DNA of 64,000 nucleotides from Cricetomys ansorgei (taxonomy: Eukaryota; Chordata; Mammalia; Rodentia; Nesomyidae): NCBI GenBank assembly GCA_026225945.1, contig JAMJFZ010000087.1, positions 1 through 64,000 of the forward strand, read 5' to 3'. Below are positions 23,313 to 34,330 of the stretch, piece by piece. The notes below the pieces were generated by a model. That model did no database searches. It was not told the DNA's origin and saw nothing but the letters and a program-made list of their open reading frames with translations. Both the position numbers and the translations under genes were made by a program. Numbering within the stretch: position 1 is the stretch's first letter; the number at the start of each line of letters is the position of its first letter.

Positions 23313-23439
23313 CCTGTTTGTAAGTAAAAATCCACTAAAATTATTTAGTGTTAAGTACAGCAAATAATATCATTCACGATAATGGCATCTTAAGGCAGTC
23401 ACACATCTGTGGATTGCTGCCTAGAACCCTTAGATGTGC

Positions 23440-24000
23440 ACACGAACACCTGGGTGAAAGTGCTCCCCTCCAGGACCTTCTGGGTCCATGGTGATTGGCG
23501 GGCCAAACGGTCCAATCATCTTTCCCCATCTCTGTCCACAGTAGACAATCAGAAGTCCAGGGTGCCTCCTGACTACTGGGCACTGTTTACTAACAGACCT
23601 AAGCAGGGTAAAAAGGGAGGTGACCATTCAAGCGGTGCTGGCAGAGGGGCGGAGACCAAGGAATTGTTCCACCAGAGCGGAAAGCAATCTGCCTCAGCGT
23701 TGTGTCGCCACTGAAGAGACGGGACTTTGCTGCCCCTCAGGTTCCCCTAAGAACGGATCTCCCCATCACAAAGAAGGAGATGGCAGCCATAGCGATGGTG
23801 TTGAGGTCGGCGAGGAGGTCCTCCCTGTAAGTCAGTAGCTGCAGACCAGTGAGCAATCCGCCCTCTGCCAGCCGGGTCAGCCGCAGGGGCGCATGAGTGA
23901 ACACATGGGCACCCGCATGCCAAAGGGACAATGGTTGGGAGGGGGTGTCCCAAGCCATGCTGCGTGGGCGGGGGCAAGCCTGGGAGATAAAATTCCCAAT
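23440..24000. other. CpG-dense segment of unknown origin
   Basis: CpG dinucleotides are frequent (for example 23499-23511, 23632-23651, 23680-23722, 23798-23815, 23860-23890, 23911-23917 and 23960-23970), while the surrounding tens of kilobases have almost none. On the minus strand a 73-codon frame (23737-23958) contains a leucine-rich stretch and the hydrophobic run MAAISFFVMG. On the same strand, 23430-23627 gives another open frame, so this could be a decayed retrocopy or retroviral piece, or an unmethylated CpG island. I do not recognise the product. There is no clear polyA tail or target-site duplication. Confidence 0.45.
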
Positions 24001-25020
24001 TCCTTTGAGCAGACCTTCAAATGTCTGTTCTTTCCTCTGGGTGGAAACTCCTGGATCATTCCAGTTGTTCCCCTCGCCCTGCCATCTCTCTTTCTAACAA
24101 AGCCACACACAAGGAGCATTTAGTGAATGGCTTGCTTGAATAAAGGATGGGATGAATGTATTGAGGGATAAATGTAGTCTAGTGGAGTGCTGATGAAATC
24201 CATGCCAGTTTTCACAGCCCATAAAATACATAGGTAGCTCCTGTGTAAGTTAGTTTGTCAATACAAAACTAATTTGTTTCTAAAATGTGAGGATGTATTG
24301 AACAAAATCCATGTGGTTTTCTGTCAGTGTGTATAGTGTTTTCTCATTTATGTTTTAAATGCTGTGGATTTTATTACCACTTTTTTTTTTTAAGTAGAGG
24401 CATAAAGTTGGTTTGAAAAAATTTGTGATATAATGGAATCTAGATTTCAGCCAATAATGACTCACTCCTGGTTCAGCAATCTCTTTCTTTCACCAGTTAG
24501 GCTGGCTTCTATGGATTCCTAGCAAATTTCACTTCTTGTTACTTTTTTTAGAAAAATTACTAATTTGAAGATATAAAAAAAGTTTCTTAAAATCAACAGT
24601 GATGCCAAAGCTAATTTATATATGTATGGTGTGTTGTTTAAGTTTCACAAGGGTACAGAAGGTTCTGTAAACTAGACTGTATAATGTAAACCCAGTAAAA
24701 CATTTTAACAAATTTTTTGTTTGTTACAGACCATATTATTTTTTATTATTAGGGAAGATATAAACAAATGGTATTTACTAATTGCATCTTGAATCATTCA
24801 TCTCTGCCTGATATGGGCTTTTTTTTATGAAGAAGTACTTCAAGTACTTCTTGAGGAGGGTAAAACAGAGATAGTCTTCATGAATTCATCTAATGATGTT
24901 AACTTTACATTTGCAAATAGTATATAGTATGAGCTATAAACATGTGTATTGATGAAAATCTGATTTAAATTTACCTACCAAAGGTAAATTTTCACTTCCT
25001 TGATTAATAAGATACACTAA
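24001..25020. other. AT-rich spacer with a short perfect palindrome
   Basis: No gene is seen. At 24830-24852 an 11-bp arm (aagaagtactt) is followed by one base and its exact reverse complement. T runs lie at 24381-24392 and 24819-24826. Confidence 0.45.
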
Positions 25021-27480
25021 GATCCAGCACTGGCTGAAGTCCATTGACAAGTACATTTGAGGTTTAGGCGGCCTTGGAGCCCTCACAGGTAAACACAGCT
25101 GCTTTGAATTTTGGCCTCTGTTCATTAGGTAGAATGAAGGGTGATTCTTGATTTAGTTGGGTCTGGGTAATCGCCTGGGGAGAGGAAAGATATTGTGACA
25201 GATGTGGTGACAGCTCATAATGGTTGCCTAGCAATGCCTAGGAGACAGATAGGGTGGGAATGCAAGCCCACTGCTTAGTAGGCAAAGTGTTAGGAAGCAT
25301 GTAATGTTTCTACTTTAGACCTGTCCTCCTCACAACAGAATCCGAGGCAGCCTGTCTCTTCTGGTGAAATTGAGTCCTCAGTTCCTTACAGCGCCTGTTG
25401 TGGATGAAGCGTGGCAGAATTCACCTGGACCCATACAGAAGGGCACGTAAAGGAACCAGTCTGGATCCATGAGCAAGAAGATTTGAGGTTTTTGGCTCTT
25501 TCTCAACTTCCATCAGACTTTCGGCTCAGACCTAAGAAACTGGAGACCTCTCAGGTACACCCAGTAGTATTGAACTTTGCCCTTTCTCCATTGCAAGGCT
25601 TTTGCCAAGTGGGAAAGTAGTTCTGGGTCTAGACCCCATTGAGATGGGAGATAGTCCTTGGTGTGGTATCTGCTAAACTTCCCATGTTACCAGATTTTTG
25701 TGACACCACCACCCAGCTTCCCTACATACCAGCTTTAGCCTGAGGCTGTATTGGTAGGCCTCTTTCATCTTAAAGCTTGGATACCAGCAGATTCACTGAG
25801 TGTCAGCACACCCAATTATTGCCTGAAAGCCTTAGTGGTTTTCCAGGTGGGCAAAGTCAATTAGAATTCACCAGGATCTCTGGGGAGTTTCAAGTCAAAA
25901 TGTGCTGATGTACTACAAAAGGGCAATGTCCAGTCCTTGATGCCCAGATCCTTTTTTTTGTTTGTTTCTGATAATGCTACTTTGTGGTACAGATTGCCAT
26001 GAGTTTTCTGCAGCATTCCTTATGATCTATACAACAAAGTCAGATTCCCTGAATTGAATGGACTATCTCAGTGTAGAGAAATTGAGAAGCCACCTTGTTC
26101 TGTGATGCACAAGTCCTGAGCTTATCACCCATTACCACCTTTACCTGCACCCTGCCCTGAATCCTCTTACCTAATGGCATCCCATTACTACCTTTCTGGA
26201 ATCCCTCTAGTGGACTGCAATTAGAGAGTCATCTCTCTCCATGACTGGCCTGTAAGTCAAGCTACCAACTTGGATTGTGTAGTCATTTTAAGTTTTCTGT
26301 TTTTTTTGTTTGTTTTTGTTGTTTTGTTTTGTCATGTCATGTTTTTCCTCAGGAAATGCCATACAGAGTGGATCCAGGGCCTTGATATTCTTGGTGCACT
26401 ACTGTCATCAAGTTAAATTGTTTTGCAGGACTGCCAGCTGCTTCCTGTGTTTCAGTGGACATGGCCAGCACACTAAGCAGTATTTCTTGTCCTTGCTAGA
26501 CAGGACTATCTTAGATCTCTGGCAAACCTGTTGGCCCAGGAGAGCTGTAAAGAAAAGCAAGCTCTAGCTGTTGCTGCCATACTGCAAGCCCAGCTCCACA
26601 TGGATTGGCTTGTTTCAAGCAGGAAGCATATCCTCCCAGGTATTAAGAATGCCATGTCTGTCAGGATTGTGAGGATCACTTTGCATGGGATTCTGTATCT
26701 GTGGTTGAATCTGAGTTGAAGAAGGAAAATTTATAGCACTTCCCAGTGTTCACTAGGCCAATAATAATCCCCTTAAAGTATGGATGATGCTTACCAGAAG
26801 CCCACACAACTCACCTTCAGGAACCATACAAGTTGCACAACATCACTTCAAGTCCATGCTCAGGTTGTAAGGGCAACACAGCCTTTAATGTCATGTGTGT
26901 TTTATCCATTTTACCCCCTCCTTACCATCCTCATTCCCTTGCTCATCATTGTTTGCCTCTCATTCTCTCTGACATTTAATTATTTTTCTTCATGTCTTTA
27001 AATTTTTGTCACAAATTGTTATCTTTGAGCTCTGCTGTAGGTGGAGTTCAGGATCCTGTCTTTAGAGTCAAAATTTCTGTTCCAGAGCTTTAACCCTATC
27101 ATCCTTAAAGGGGTTTTACTGCCATGGTCACACGCATCATTCTTTGGGTAAACAGAAAGAAATTAGCCCATGACATTCTTGTGGCTCAGGATGAATCTTA
27201 GTAGAAGCAGTCATGTAGGGTATACTGAAGAGTGCCCCAAAATAGTGAGGCAGTCACTGCACTGGAGACTGATTAAGGCTCTCTGTTCCTCCCTTAACAA
27301 TGCCCTCTGATGTGATTCCCAACACTCGTGCAGGAAGCACACATGTGGATTATCCTGATTTACTCACCTTGCTTATTACCAAAGGAGAAAACTCATGGTT
27401 ACATGTTAAAAAGCACCTTTTTTCTTCTCTGCCCTGTCCAGTGATAATTAGTTAGATGTGGCTCTAAAATTAATAGTTGG
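25021..27480 (+). repeat. Duplicated block D, copy D1
   Basis: This aligns in the same orientation with 31.8-34.3 kb. Shared landmarks in order are 'ttgcctagcaatgcctag' (25216; 32008), 'ggatgaag-gtggcagaattcac' (25401; 32194), 'tcaacttccatcagact' (25504; 32300), 'tgacaccaccac-cagcttcc' (25701; 32491), 'gcaatgtccagtcc' (25922), 'ttcttggtgcactactgtca' (26388; 33090), 'gtgtgttttatccatttta' (26898), and the end near 'gccctgtccagtg' (27428). A module with 'gatttgaggttt..caggta(a/c)ac' recurs inside it at about 25060 and 25485. Open frames (25411-25620, 26310-26567, 26531-26719, 26780-27001) are not conserved in frame with the other copies and are not called genes. Confidence 0.85.
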
Positions 27481-27594
27481 TAGAATCAGGAGAATCCACT
27501 AGCATGCTTCCTGCATGGGTGTTGAGAATCACAACAGGGAGCATTTTTAAGGCAGGACCAGGGAGCCTAAACCTTCCTGTGGGTCCCTCAATAA
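27481..27594. other. Junction between D1 and its inverted piece
   Basis: Short unrecognised junction sequence following the end of D1. Confidence 0.35.
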
Positions 27595-27842
27595 GAGGGT
27601 TCCTCAATTGCATTACCCTGATACAATACATTCAATTCATGGCACTTGGGAGTCCCAGAAGTTGTTGTACATGTCCTAAGGAATGCTCCAGAAAACCCAT
27701 GCCAATCTATACCACAGAGTGGCATCATGAGAAATGAATACAAAAGGATTTGGGGATCAGGGACAGGATTTAGCCCTTTTGGGCACATCAGCACATTTTG
27801 ACTTCGACCTCCACAGAGATCTTGTTTAATTCTATATGACTG
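27595..27842 (-). repeat. Inverted partial copy of block D
   Basis: This stretch is the reverse complement, with mutations, of about 25845-26095 in D1. For example, 'aaggaatgctccagaaaacccatgccaatctataccaca' mirrors 'tgtggtacagattgccatgagttttctgcagcattcctt' at 25985-26023. 'cacatcagcacattttgact' mirrors 'agtcaaaatgtgctgatgta' at 25894. The two arms are about 1.5 kb apart, so a transcript crossing both could fold on itself. The 86-codon frame at 27477-27737 is incidental. Confidence 0.85.
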
Positions 27843-27959
27843 AGTTCATCAACCATCCCTGCCCCTGCCCTAACCTCCACCTAGAACCCCCTCCCCCATG
27901 TGCAAGCCCGCACAAACTTTCTGTTCTCCCCAATAGTTAAATTTTACTAGAGAGCCATC
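27843..27959. repeat. D-block flank shared with 44.61-44.73 kb
   Basis: 'ctaacctccacctagaacccc..', 'gcaagcc-cacaaac' and 'agagagccatcccagatg-ataaagatgt' recur at 44630-44740, directly before the antisense L1 in both places. Confidence 0.75.
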
Positions 27960-28990
27960 CCAGATGGATAAAGATGTAGAATATCAAGTGTTCCTCATCT
28001 GTTTGAGATTCCTCTTTTTTGATTTATTTGTTTATTAGCAATAGCTTTTTCCTTCAGATGCCTTTCAGATTCATGAAGTCCCAGTTGTCAATCTTTGATC
28101 ATACTACATGAGCTGAGTTCTGTTCAAAAAGTTGCCTCCTATGCCATTGTGCATAATGCTATTCCCCATTTTCTCTTCTATGATACATTCGGTTTTATAT
28201 TTAGATCTATAATCCATTTGGATTTGAGTTATTTGCATGATAGATATGGATCTATTTACATTCTTCTACCTCCAGGCATCCAATTAAAGCAGCTACATTT
28301 GTTCAAGAGGCTTTCTGTTTTACATTTTATGTTTCTATTTAGAAAAGATCAGGTGTACATAGTTACATGAATATATATATCTGGATCATTGATTCAGTTC
28401 CATTGATCCTCATGTTTGTTTTTAAGGAAATACCATGTTCCTTTTGTTACTATGGTTCTGTAATACATCTTAACATCAGGGAAGTTGGTACCTCCAGAAG
28501 TTCTTTTATTTTTCAGGATTACTTTTGTTATCCCATTTTTTTTTGTTGTTGTTTTCGTTTTCCATATGAAAGTGAGTATTGACTTTATGAGGTCTGTAAA
28601 GAATTATGTTGGGATTTTGATAGGAATTGCACTGAATCTGTAGATTGCTTTTGGTAAAATATGTATTTTACTGTATAAAGCCTACCAACCCTGGAGCATG
28701 GGATATCTTTCTATCATCTAAAATCTTTTTCAATTTCCCTCTTCAAGGACTTAAACTTTTATGATATTCAAGTCTTTAACATGGTTGGTTAGTGTCTCCC
28801 AAGATACCATATATTATTTTTAATTATTGTGACAGGTGTTGTTTCCCTTATTTCTTTCTTGATCCATTTTTCATTTGCATATTGGAGGGCGGCAGATTTT
28901 TTTTTAGTTGATCTTGTAGGTAGCTGCTTCACTGAAGGAGTCTACAAGTTATAGGAGTTATTGGGTTATGTTTGGAGGTAACTTATACAT
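27960..28990 (-). pseudogene. LINE-1 ORF2 fragment, antisense, decayed
   Basis: Read on the minus strand this is the carboxyl-side part of murine L1 ORF2, after the reverse-transcriptase domain. The + strand shows the typical antisense landmarks in order: 'cagatttgagattcctc'-like start, 'gttctgttcaaaaagttgcctcctatgcc', 'cagttccattgatcctcatg', 'ggttctgtaatac', 'cctccagaagttcttttatttttcagg', 'attgcactgaatctgtagattgctttt', 'gagcatgggatatctttc' and 'ggtgttgtttccctta'. Frameshifts and stops break it. The same piece in the same orientation begins the L1 at 44.73 kb, with the same D-block junction. It stops at a TA-rich tract. Confidence 0.9.
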
Positions 28991-28994
28991 ACTA

Positions 28995-29042
28995 TCATAC
29001 TTTATATATGTACATATATACATATGTGTGTCTCTGTGTGTT

Positions 29043-29091
<49 letters not shown>

Positions 29092-29092
29092 G
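28995..29092. repeat. (TA)n/TATG microsatellite
   Basis: Alternating TA with TG interruptions, longest at 29047-29092. The frames on both strands here are artefacts. Confidence 0.95.
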
Positions 29093-29124
29093 GTAGTAAA
29101 AGTTTTGGGATGCAGATTTTATCA

Positions 29125-29255
29125 CAACAGTGGTCTGTATAGAGGCACATGCATGAAATCCCACCACTTAGGAGGCAGAAACTGGAGGACCATGAGTTCA
29201 AGGACTGGGTTGTATGAGGTCTTTTCATGAAAACAAACAAAACTTTATAAAAATG
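29125..29255 (+). mobile_element. B1-like SINE (diverged)
   Basis: 'gcacatgcatgaaatcccaccacttaggaggcagaaactggaggaccatgagttcaaggactgggttgtatgaggtc' follows the B1 order (gcacgcct..aatcccagcactcgggaggcagag..gagttcaaggcc), ending in an A-rich tail. Confidence 0.7.
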
Positions 29256-29369
29256 CAATAAACAAGCAGAGAAACAGACATAAGAATGATTAACAGCTTT
29301 GAATAATATAAGGTATTTTTAGACACAACTGAGGTGGGAGTAAATTAACTAATCTGTTGGAAAATGTGT

Positions 29370-29515
29370 ATGGTTATGATCTAGTGGTCAAATATTTCTG
29401 AGCTTGATGCTTTGATGCAGGTATAACTACTTGAAGGGCTTAGGCAGAAAGCTCATTTCAAGCTAGAAGTTCATGAAAAGCCTGGATTCCATAGAGACCT
29501 TATCATTTGAAACAT
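29370..29515 (+). mobile_element. B4-like SINE remnant
   Basis: An ID-like head ('gttatgatctagtggtcaaatatttctgagcttgatgc') is followed by a B1-like tail ('gggcttaggcagaaagctcatttcaagctagaagttcatgaaaagcctggattccatagagacctt'). It is heavily mutated. Confidence 0.45.
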
Positions 29516-29599
29516 AAATTTATACTGTCGGTAACTTTATACCTTTAAGTAGGGAAAACACTCTCAACTTCAGTTTTCTATTTGTTCTTTTAAAAAAAA

Positions 29600-29712
29600 T
29601 TAAATATTGTATTATTTAATTTATTATTTATTTATTCTTCTCTATATTCCTCCATTTATATGTTCTTTTATTTATTTATTAATTTATTTATTTGTTTGCT
29701 TATTCATTTATT
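29600..29712. repeat. (TTTA)n-type AT-rich tract
   Basis: Runs of tttatttatt and ttaatttattta, probably grown from the poly-A tail of the adjacent antisense B1. Confidence 0.8.
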
Positions 29713-29850
29713 TCAGACACCGTGGCTGTTTGTACCCTTGGTAGTCTTGGAAGTCAATATGTAGGCAAGGGTGGCCTCGAACTCTGAAGAGATCCAAGTG
29801 TTTCTGCCTCCTGAGTGCTGAGATTAAAGTAGCTTCCCAAAAAACCCAGC
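29713..29850 (-). mobile_element. B1 SINE, antisense
   Basis: 'tagtcttggaagtcaatatgtaggcaagggtggcctcgaactctgaagagatccaagtgtttctgcctcctgagtgctgagattaaagt' is an antisense B1. Confidence 0.92.
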
Positions 29851-30065
29851 AAGTTTCAGTTTTCTCGCAACAAGATGGTATTACCCACCAGCTTTATAGA
29901 ACTGTGGAGAGTACTCCACTAATCATAGCCATTATTTCATGGAGGAATGAAGCATACAGCTATTTGAAAATAGCAAATAGAGCAATGTTTCTTGCACAAT
30001 GCCTTTGAGGAATCTGTTGGCCTATTTTAAAAGTTTGAATTGAGTGGTCTTTACATTTTCTTTTA

Positions 30066-30174
30066 AAAAAAATGTGGAGCACTTAAGGATTTTGCATGGC
30101 AGTCTTGCACAGGGGACATGCTCATCATCTCTGTATCATTCCAGTTTTAATATATGTGCTGCTAAATCACGCAC
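30066..30174 (-). pseudogene. U6 spliceosomal snRNA pseudogene
   Basis: Read on the minus strand from 30174, the sequence follows U6: 'gtgctgcta..' near gtgctcgcttcggcagcac, then 'catatattaaaactggaatgatacagagatgatgagcatg' (U6 ACAGAGA box region with one extra change after it), 'ccctgtgcaagactgccatgcaaaatcc' and 'ttaagtgctccacatttttt' (U6 3' end). Several substitutions hit the central helices, and the 5' stem is mutated, so this is a non-functional retroposed copy. A T run (A run on +) follows its 3' end, as is common. Confidence 0.88.
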
Positions 30175-30930
30175 ACTTTATTTACTTTTAAAATTCCCCT
30201 CGTGAAGGGTCAAATTGAACAGCTGGCTATTGACTATGTTATGGAAAGAGATGTGATTATATTTTGTAAATGATAGAGGGTCCATCAACAGCCTAACATT
30301 GAATTTGTCCCTACTCCAACATACTAACATACCAGCTGGAAATGTTACTGTGCAGATGCAGAAATCTATTTAGTTCAATCCCGCTCCCACCGCCACCCCC
30401 ATACTTAGCACCAGTGTTACTGGTGGCTTCACATGTACAGCAAAGATCTGGATGCTGTCAGGGCATTTGATGCAAGGCACTGTCAACTCACAATGTCTTC
30501 AGAGTTAAAGAAGAAAGCATCCTTTTGCCTCATTAGCACTTGTTTATACCACACAGTATAACCTCTTTAGAATCCAGTCCTGGTGACAGCAACAATTATC
30601 TGGTCCTTGTACCACCGGTCACTAGTTCATGTGACTGAACTGTTTTGTTATCGGACTACCTGGAATTTGTACTATGAGGGAACTGGAAATACCTTTCTGA
30701 GGGGGCTCCTGATGTTCGGGAAGCTTTGTTGTCTTAAGACCATTAGTTGGGCCTGAGGATATCCTAACTGTCTTCAGGAGTGGGAGAAAATTATAGTTTC
30801 TGGCACTGGATGGTTTGGGATGCAGATACCTAAGGTGAAACCATGTCTGGGGTTTGGGTATTTCTGGGTCTTATGGTGCCCAGAAACTGGGACTGAGGGT
30901 GTGGCATCCCTTCAGCCTTAGGCATTTGCC
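30175..30930. other. Unrecognised spacer left of block D2
   Basis: I see no SINE, L1 or clear gene. The sequence has balanced composition around 30400-30900. A C-rich run sits at 30379-30402. Confidence 0.35.
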
Positions 30931-30934
30931 TTGA

Positions 30935-31640
30935 TTGTGCAGTTCAGGGCTTCCACAGAATGTAAAATGCATATTCTATATTGTGGTCAAATGAGTATTA
31001 CATATTTAATTTCTTCCCTACAATCCACATTCTCTCCTGACTCTCTTAATCTTACTCCTGTGTATGACTCATTTCTTGTACTTCCTTTCATGTTTTATTT
31101 TCCATTTTTTTCAGAAGATGGGTCATCTTTGAGCTTGAATGGAGGTGCAGTACAGAGACACAAGCCTGTTTGAAGACGTTTCTACTCCAGAGCCATATCC
31201 CTAGAACCCAAAAGAGTTCTGGAGTGACTGCCATGGTCATATTCACCCTGATTTGTGTACAGGAAGAGTAAGTAACCAAACTCATTCTTCTGAAATCTTA
31301 ATAGATGTTAAAACCTTAATAGTACTGCCCAAAAGTGACCAGGCATGTCACTGAACCATGGAGGGAGGGTTTGACTTCCCTGTGCCTATGCTAACAAGCC
31401 CCACCAACATTTTAATTTCCAAAACATGTGAAGCAGGCCTAATAATGGATTCTCCTGACTTTCTTACCTTGCTTCTTAGCAAGTGTAAGTGTACCTGAGG
31501 GAGTACACTCATTGTCATGGGTCAAAAAAACACTTTTTCTTGCTCTGCCCTGTCCAGTGCTTTCACTTGGAAGAATAATTAGAGAAGGCTATAAAATTTA
31601 CAGATGGCTGAGTCTGGTGTCAAGGATGATTGTCTGTATT
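30935..31640 (+). repeat. Duplicated block D, copy D2 (right half only)
   Basis: This matches the right half of D1 (about 26880-27480) and of D3 (about 33600-34265). Examples are 'gccatggtcatattcac', 'ggattctcctgactttcttaccttgcttcttagcaa' (31448; compare 27352 and 34095), 'gctctgccctgtccagtg' (31540; compare 27427) and 'gaataattagagaaggctataaaatt'. The left half is missing, so this copy is broken. Confidence 0.8.
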
Positions 31641-31690
31641 TTGTGTATGTGTGTTTGTGTCTATTTGTGTCTGTGTGAGTTTGTGCAGTC
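31620..31690. repeat. TG-rich simple repeat at end of D2
   Basis: 'tgtgtatgtgtgtttgtgtctatttgtgtctgtgtgag' is in the same relative position as the TG tract at 34269-34295 that ends D3, so both come from one ancestral tract. Confidence 0.8.
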
Positions 31691-31799
31691 ATTCCTTTTG
31701 AGTCTCCTAGACAACAATCTTCTCCTCAGAGACCCCATACGTACAGCAGCATCGACCTGAAAACAGATCAGAGTGTACATTTTGGCACTGGCCTATATC

Positions 31800-34330
31800 C
31801 ATTGGAAAGATTTGAGGTTTAGGTGTCCTTTCTGAATTCCCATGAGACTCATGTATCAGACCTGAGAAGCTGGAGCCCTACCAGGTACACACAACTGCCT
31901 TAAGCATTGCCCTATGTCCAATAGGAAGGCAGAAAGATACTTGGTTTGGTTGAGTCTGGGTGATATATTGCCATGAGGAGAATGAAGAGGTTATTACAGA
32001 CCTGATCATAATGATTGCCTGGCAATGCCTAGAAGATTGATAGTTCAAGATCCAAGCACACTGCCTGGTAGGCAAGGTGGCAGGAGGCATATAATGTTTC
32101 TCCTTTGGATCTGTCCTTCTCCCCACAACAGATAACTGTGCAGCCTGACTCTGCAGGTGAAAATGGGTCCCTGGATCCTTATAGGCCATGTTATGGATGA
32201 AGTGTGGCAGAATTCACATGAACCTAGATTGAATTGTATCTGAAGGAACAAGGTTGGATCCACAAGCAAAAAGATTTGAATTTTTTTTGCTGAATTCCTC
32301 AACTTCCATCAGACTAAGGGTCAGACCTGAAAAACTGGAGCTCTCACAGGTACACAAAGCATCCTTGTGCTTTGTTTTTATTCCATTGCAAGGCTTTGTC
32401 TCTAAGGAATGGTAGCAGTTCAGTGTCTAGAGCCCAATTGAAATGAGTGGTGATATGTGGTGAGTTATCTGCCCAACTTCCCATGTGAGCATAGTTCTGT
32501 GACACCACCACACAGCTTCCGTGCATTCCAGGTTTCGTCTCAGGCCTTCTTGGCAGGCTTCCTTGACCTGGCAGTTTGGGTGTTAGGTGGTTTACCAAGT
32601 ATCAGTACTCCCAATTCTTGGCTCTCAGCTCCAGTGATCTCCCAGATGGGCACATTAAGAAGAATTCAGCATTCTTTCTCTGGAGTCCCAAGTAGAAATG
32701 TCCTAAGTGAGCCAAAGGAGGGCAGTGTCCAGTCCCCAATCCCCAAGTCTGTTTTTTGTTTGTTTCTGTGGAAATTTTTGGCATGGGTTTCTGGAACATA
32801 CCTGAGGACCTATACATGAACTTCTTGGCCTCTCAAGTGCCCTGAATTGAATGGAATTTCTCAGGGAATTGCTATTGAAGTACCACTTGTTCTATGACCC
32901 ATAGATCCTAAATCTACCACTAATTTCCAGCCATAATTTCCCCCACTGCCGAGAATCAACTTACCTCCCTGCATGCCCACAACTTTCCTAGCCTGTGAGT
33001 AATGTGGCCTTCTTGGAGTCTGTAAGTTTTTTTTTTCTTTTCTCAGTAAAGATCATACAGTGTTGTCCCAGGGCTCAAGATACTTTACATTCTTGGTGCA
33101 CTACTGTCACCAAGTAGAATTTTTTTCAGATTCTAGCAGCAGATCCCTGTCTTTCAGTGGACATAGCCATCACCCTAAGCAGCACCTCTGTTCCTTTCTG
33201 GACAGGACTGACTCAGGTCTAGTGCAGTATTATTGGCCCCGGAGAGGTGTGGGAAAAAGCATCATCCAGTTGATCCTCATTCCAGAAGGCTAAGTCCTGC
33301 CACAGTGCAGGCCCAGCATGGCAGAATTTGTTTTCCTCTAAGATGGAAGCACCGCAGCCCAGACCTTGAGGCTGCTGTGTCTGTCAAGTTTGTGAGGATC
33401 ACGTTGCAAGTGACTGTATATCTCTGGTTGAATCAGCATTGAGGAAGGGAAACATATTCCACATGCCAGTATGCACAAGGCCATCCACAAATGCCCTAGT
33501 TTTTGGATGATGTTCACCAGTAGCTCACACAGCTCATTTCCAGGAACCACACATGCTACAAACAATTTTTTTCACGTCTGTGGCCATATTGTGATTGCAA
33601 CACAGCTATGATTGTCATATGTGTTTTATCCATTTTATTATCTTCCTAAATTTTCATTCCCTGCTTGATCATCTTTGTCTACCTCCTATTTTCTTTGACT
33701 ATCTTTTTCTTCTGCTCTTTAAATTTTTTTCGTCAAAATATTGGGTTCCCTTTGAGTTTGGCTACGAGTGGACTTCAGGATCACTGATGTGGGAGGAAGT
33801 AATCCAAAGCCACATACCTAGAATCCTAAAACTTGTCTGAGTTGCACCACCATGGACATATGCATCCCTTTTGTGTACACAGAGGGAAAGTAGCCCATGA
33901 CATTGTTTTGGCTCAGTATACCCTATATGACTGCTACATATACTTATTAGCAGTCATATGGTGTGTAATGTGCAGTGCCCAAATGTGGCAGTGCAGACAT
34001 GCAGGCACTGTTCATTGAAGGCAGGGTTAGACTCTCCATGCCGCTCTTAACAAGCTTACTTCTGTAATTACCAACACCCATGCAGGAAGCATATTTGTGG
34101 ATTCTCCTGATTCATTCTCCTTACCTCTTTCCAAGGGACAACACCGAAGTTGAAGGCTGAAAAAGCAATTTTCTCCTTCTCTTCCCTGTCCAAGTATATC
34201 TTGTGGAAGAGTAATTAATTAGAAGAGGCTCAAAAATTAACAAATGGGAGAATCTAGGTCCAAGGAAAACAGTGTGTGTTTGTGCGTGTGTATGGGTATT
34301 TTCATTCTTCCTGAGTTCACTGTTGAGAAA
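31800..34330 (+). repeat. Duplicated block D, copy D3
   Basis: This is a full-length counterpart of D1 (25021-27480), with the landmarks listed there, offset by about 6.8 kb. The internal module with 'agatttgagg..tcagacctgagaagctggag' at 31808-31890 recurs at about 32270-32350. Open frames (32457-32819, 33060-33293, 33595-33840) are of similar length to the D1 frames but differ in stops and frame. A hairpin unique to this copy lies at 33925-33959. Confidence 0.85.
33925..33959. repeat. Perfect 11-bp inverted repeat private to D3
   Basis: The arms are atatgactgct (33925-33935) and its exact complement (33949-33959), with a 13-nt loop. In D1 the matching place (27190-27230) has only the right arm, followed by 'gtagggtatactg'. 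The left side of D3 (33914-33935) is nearly the reverse complement of that D1 right-hand sequence. Confidence 0.75.

Noticed and set aside
24830..24852. Perfect 11-bp palindrome as an operator-like site
   Set aside because: A single short palindrome in 64 kb is not far from chance, and nothing nearby suggests regulation.
32457..32819. 120-codon + frame in block D3
   Set aside because: The corresponding region of D1 (25.7-26.0 kb) does not keep the frame, and no domain is visible.
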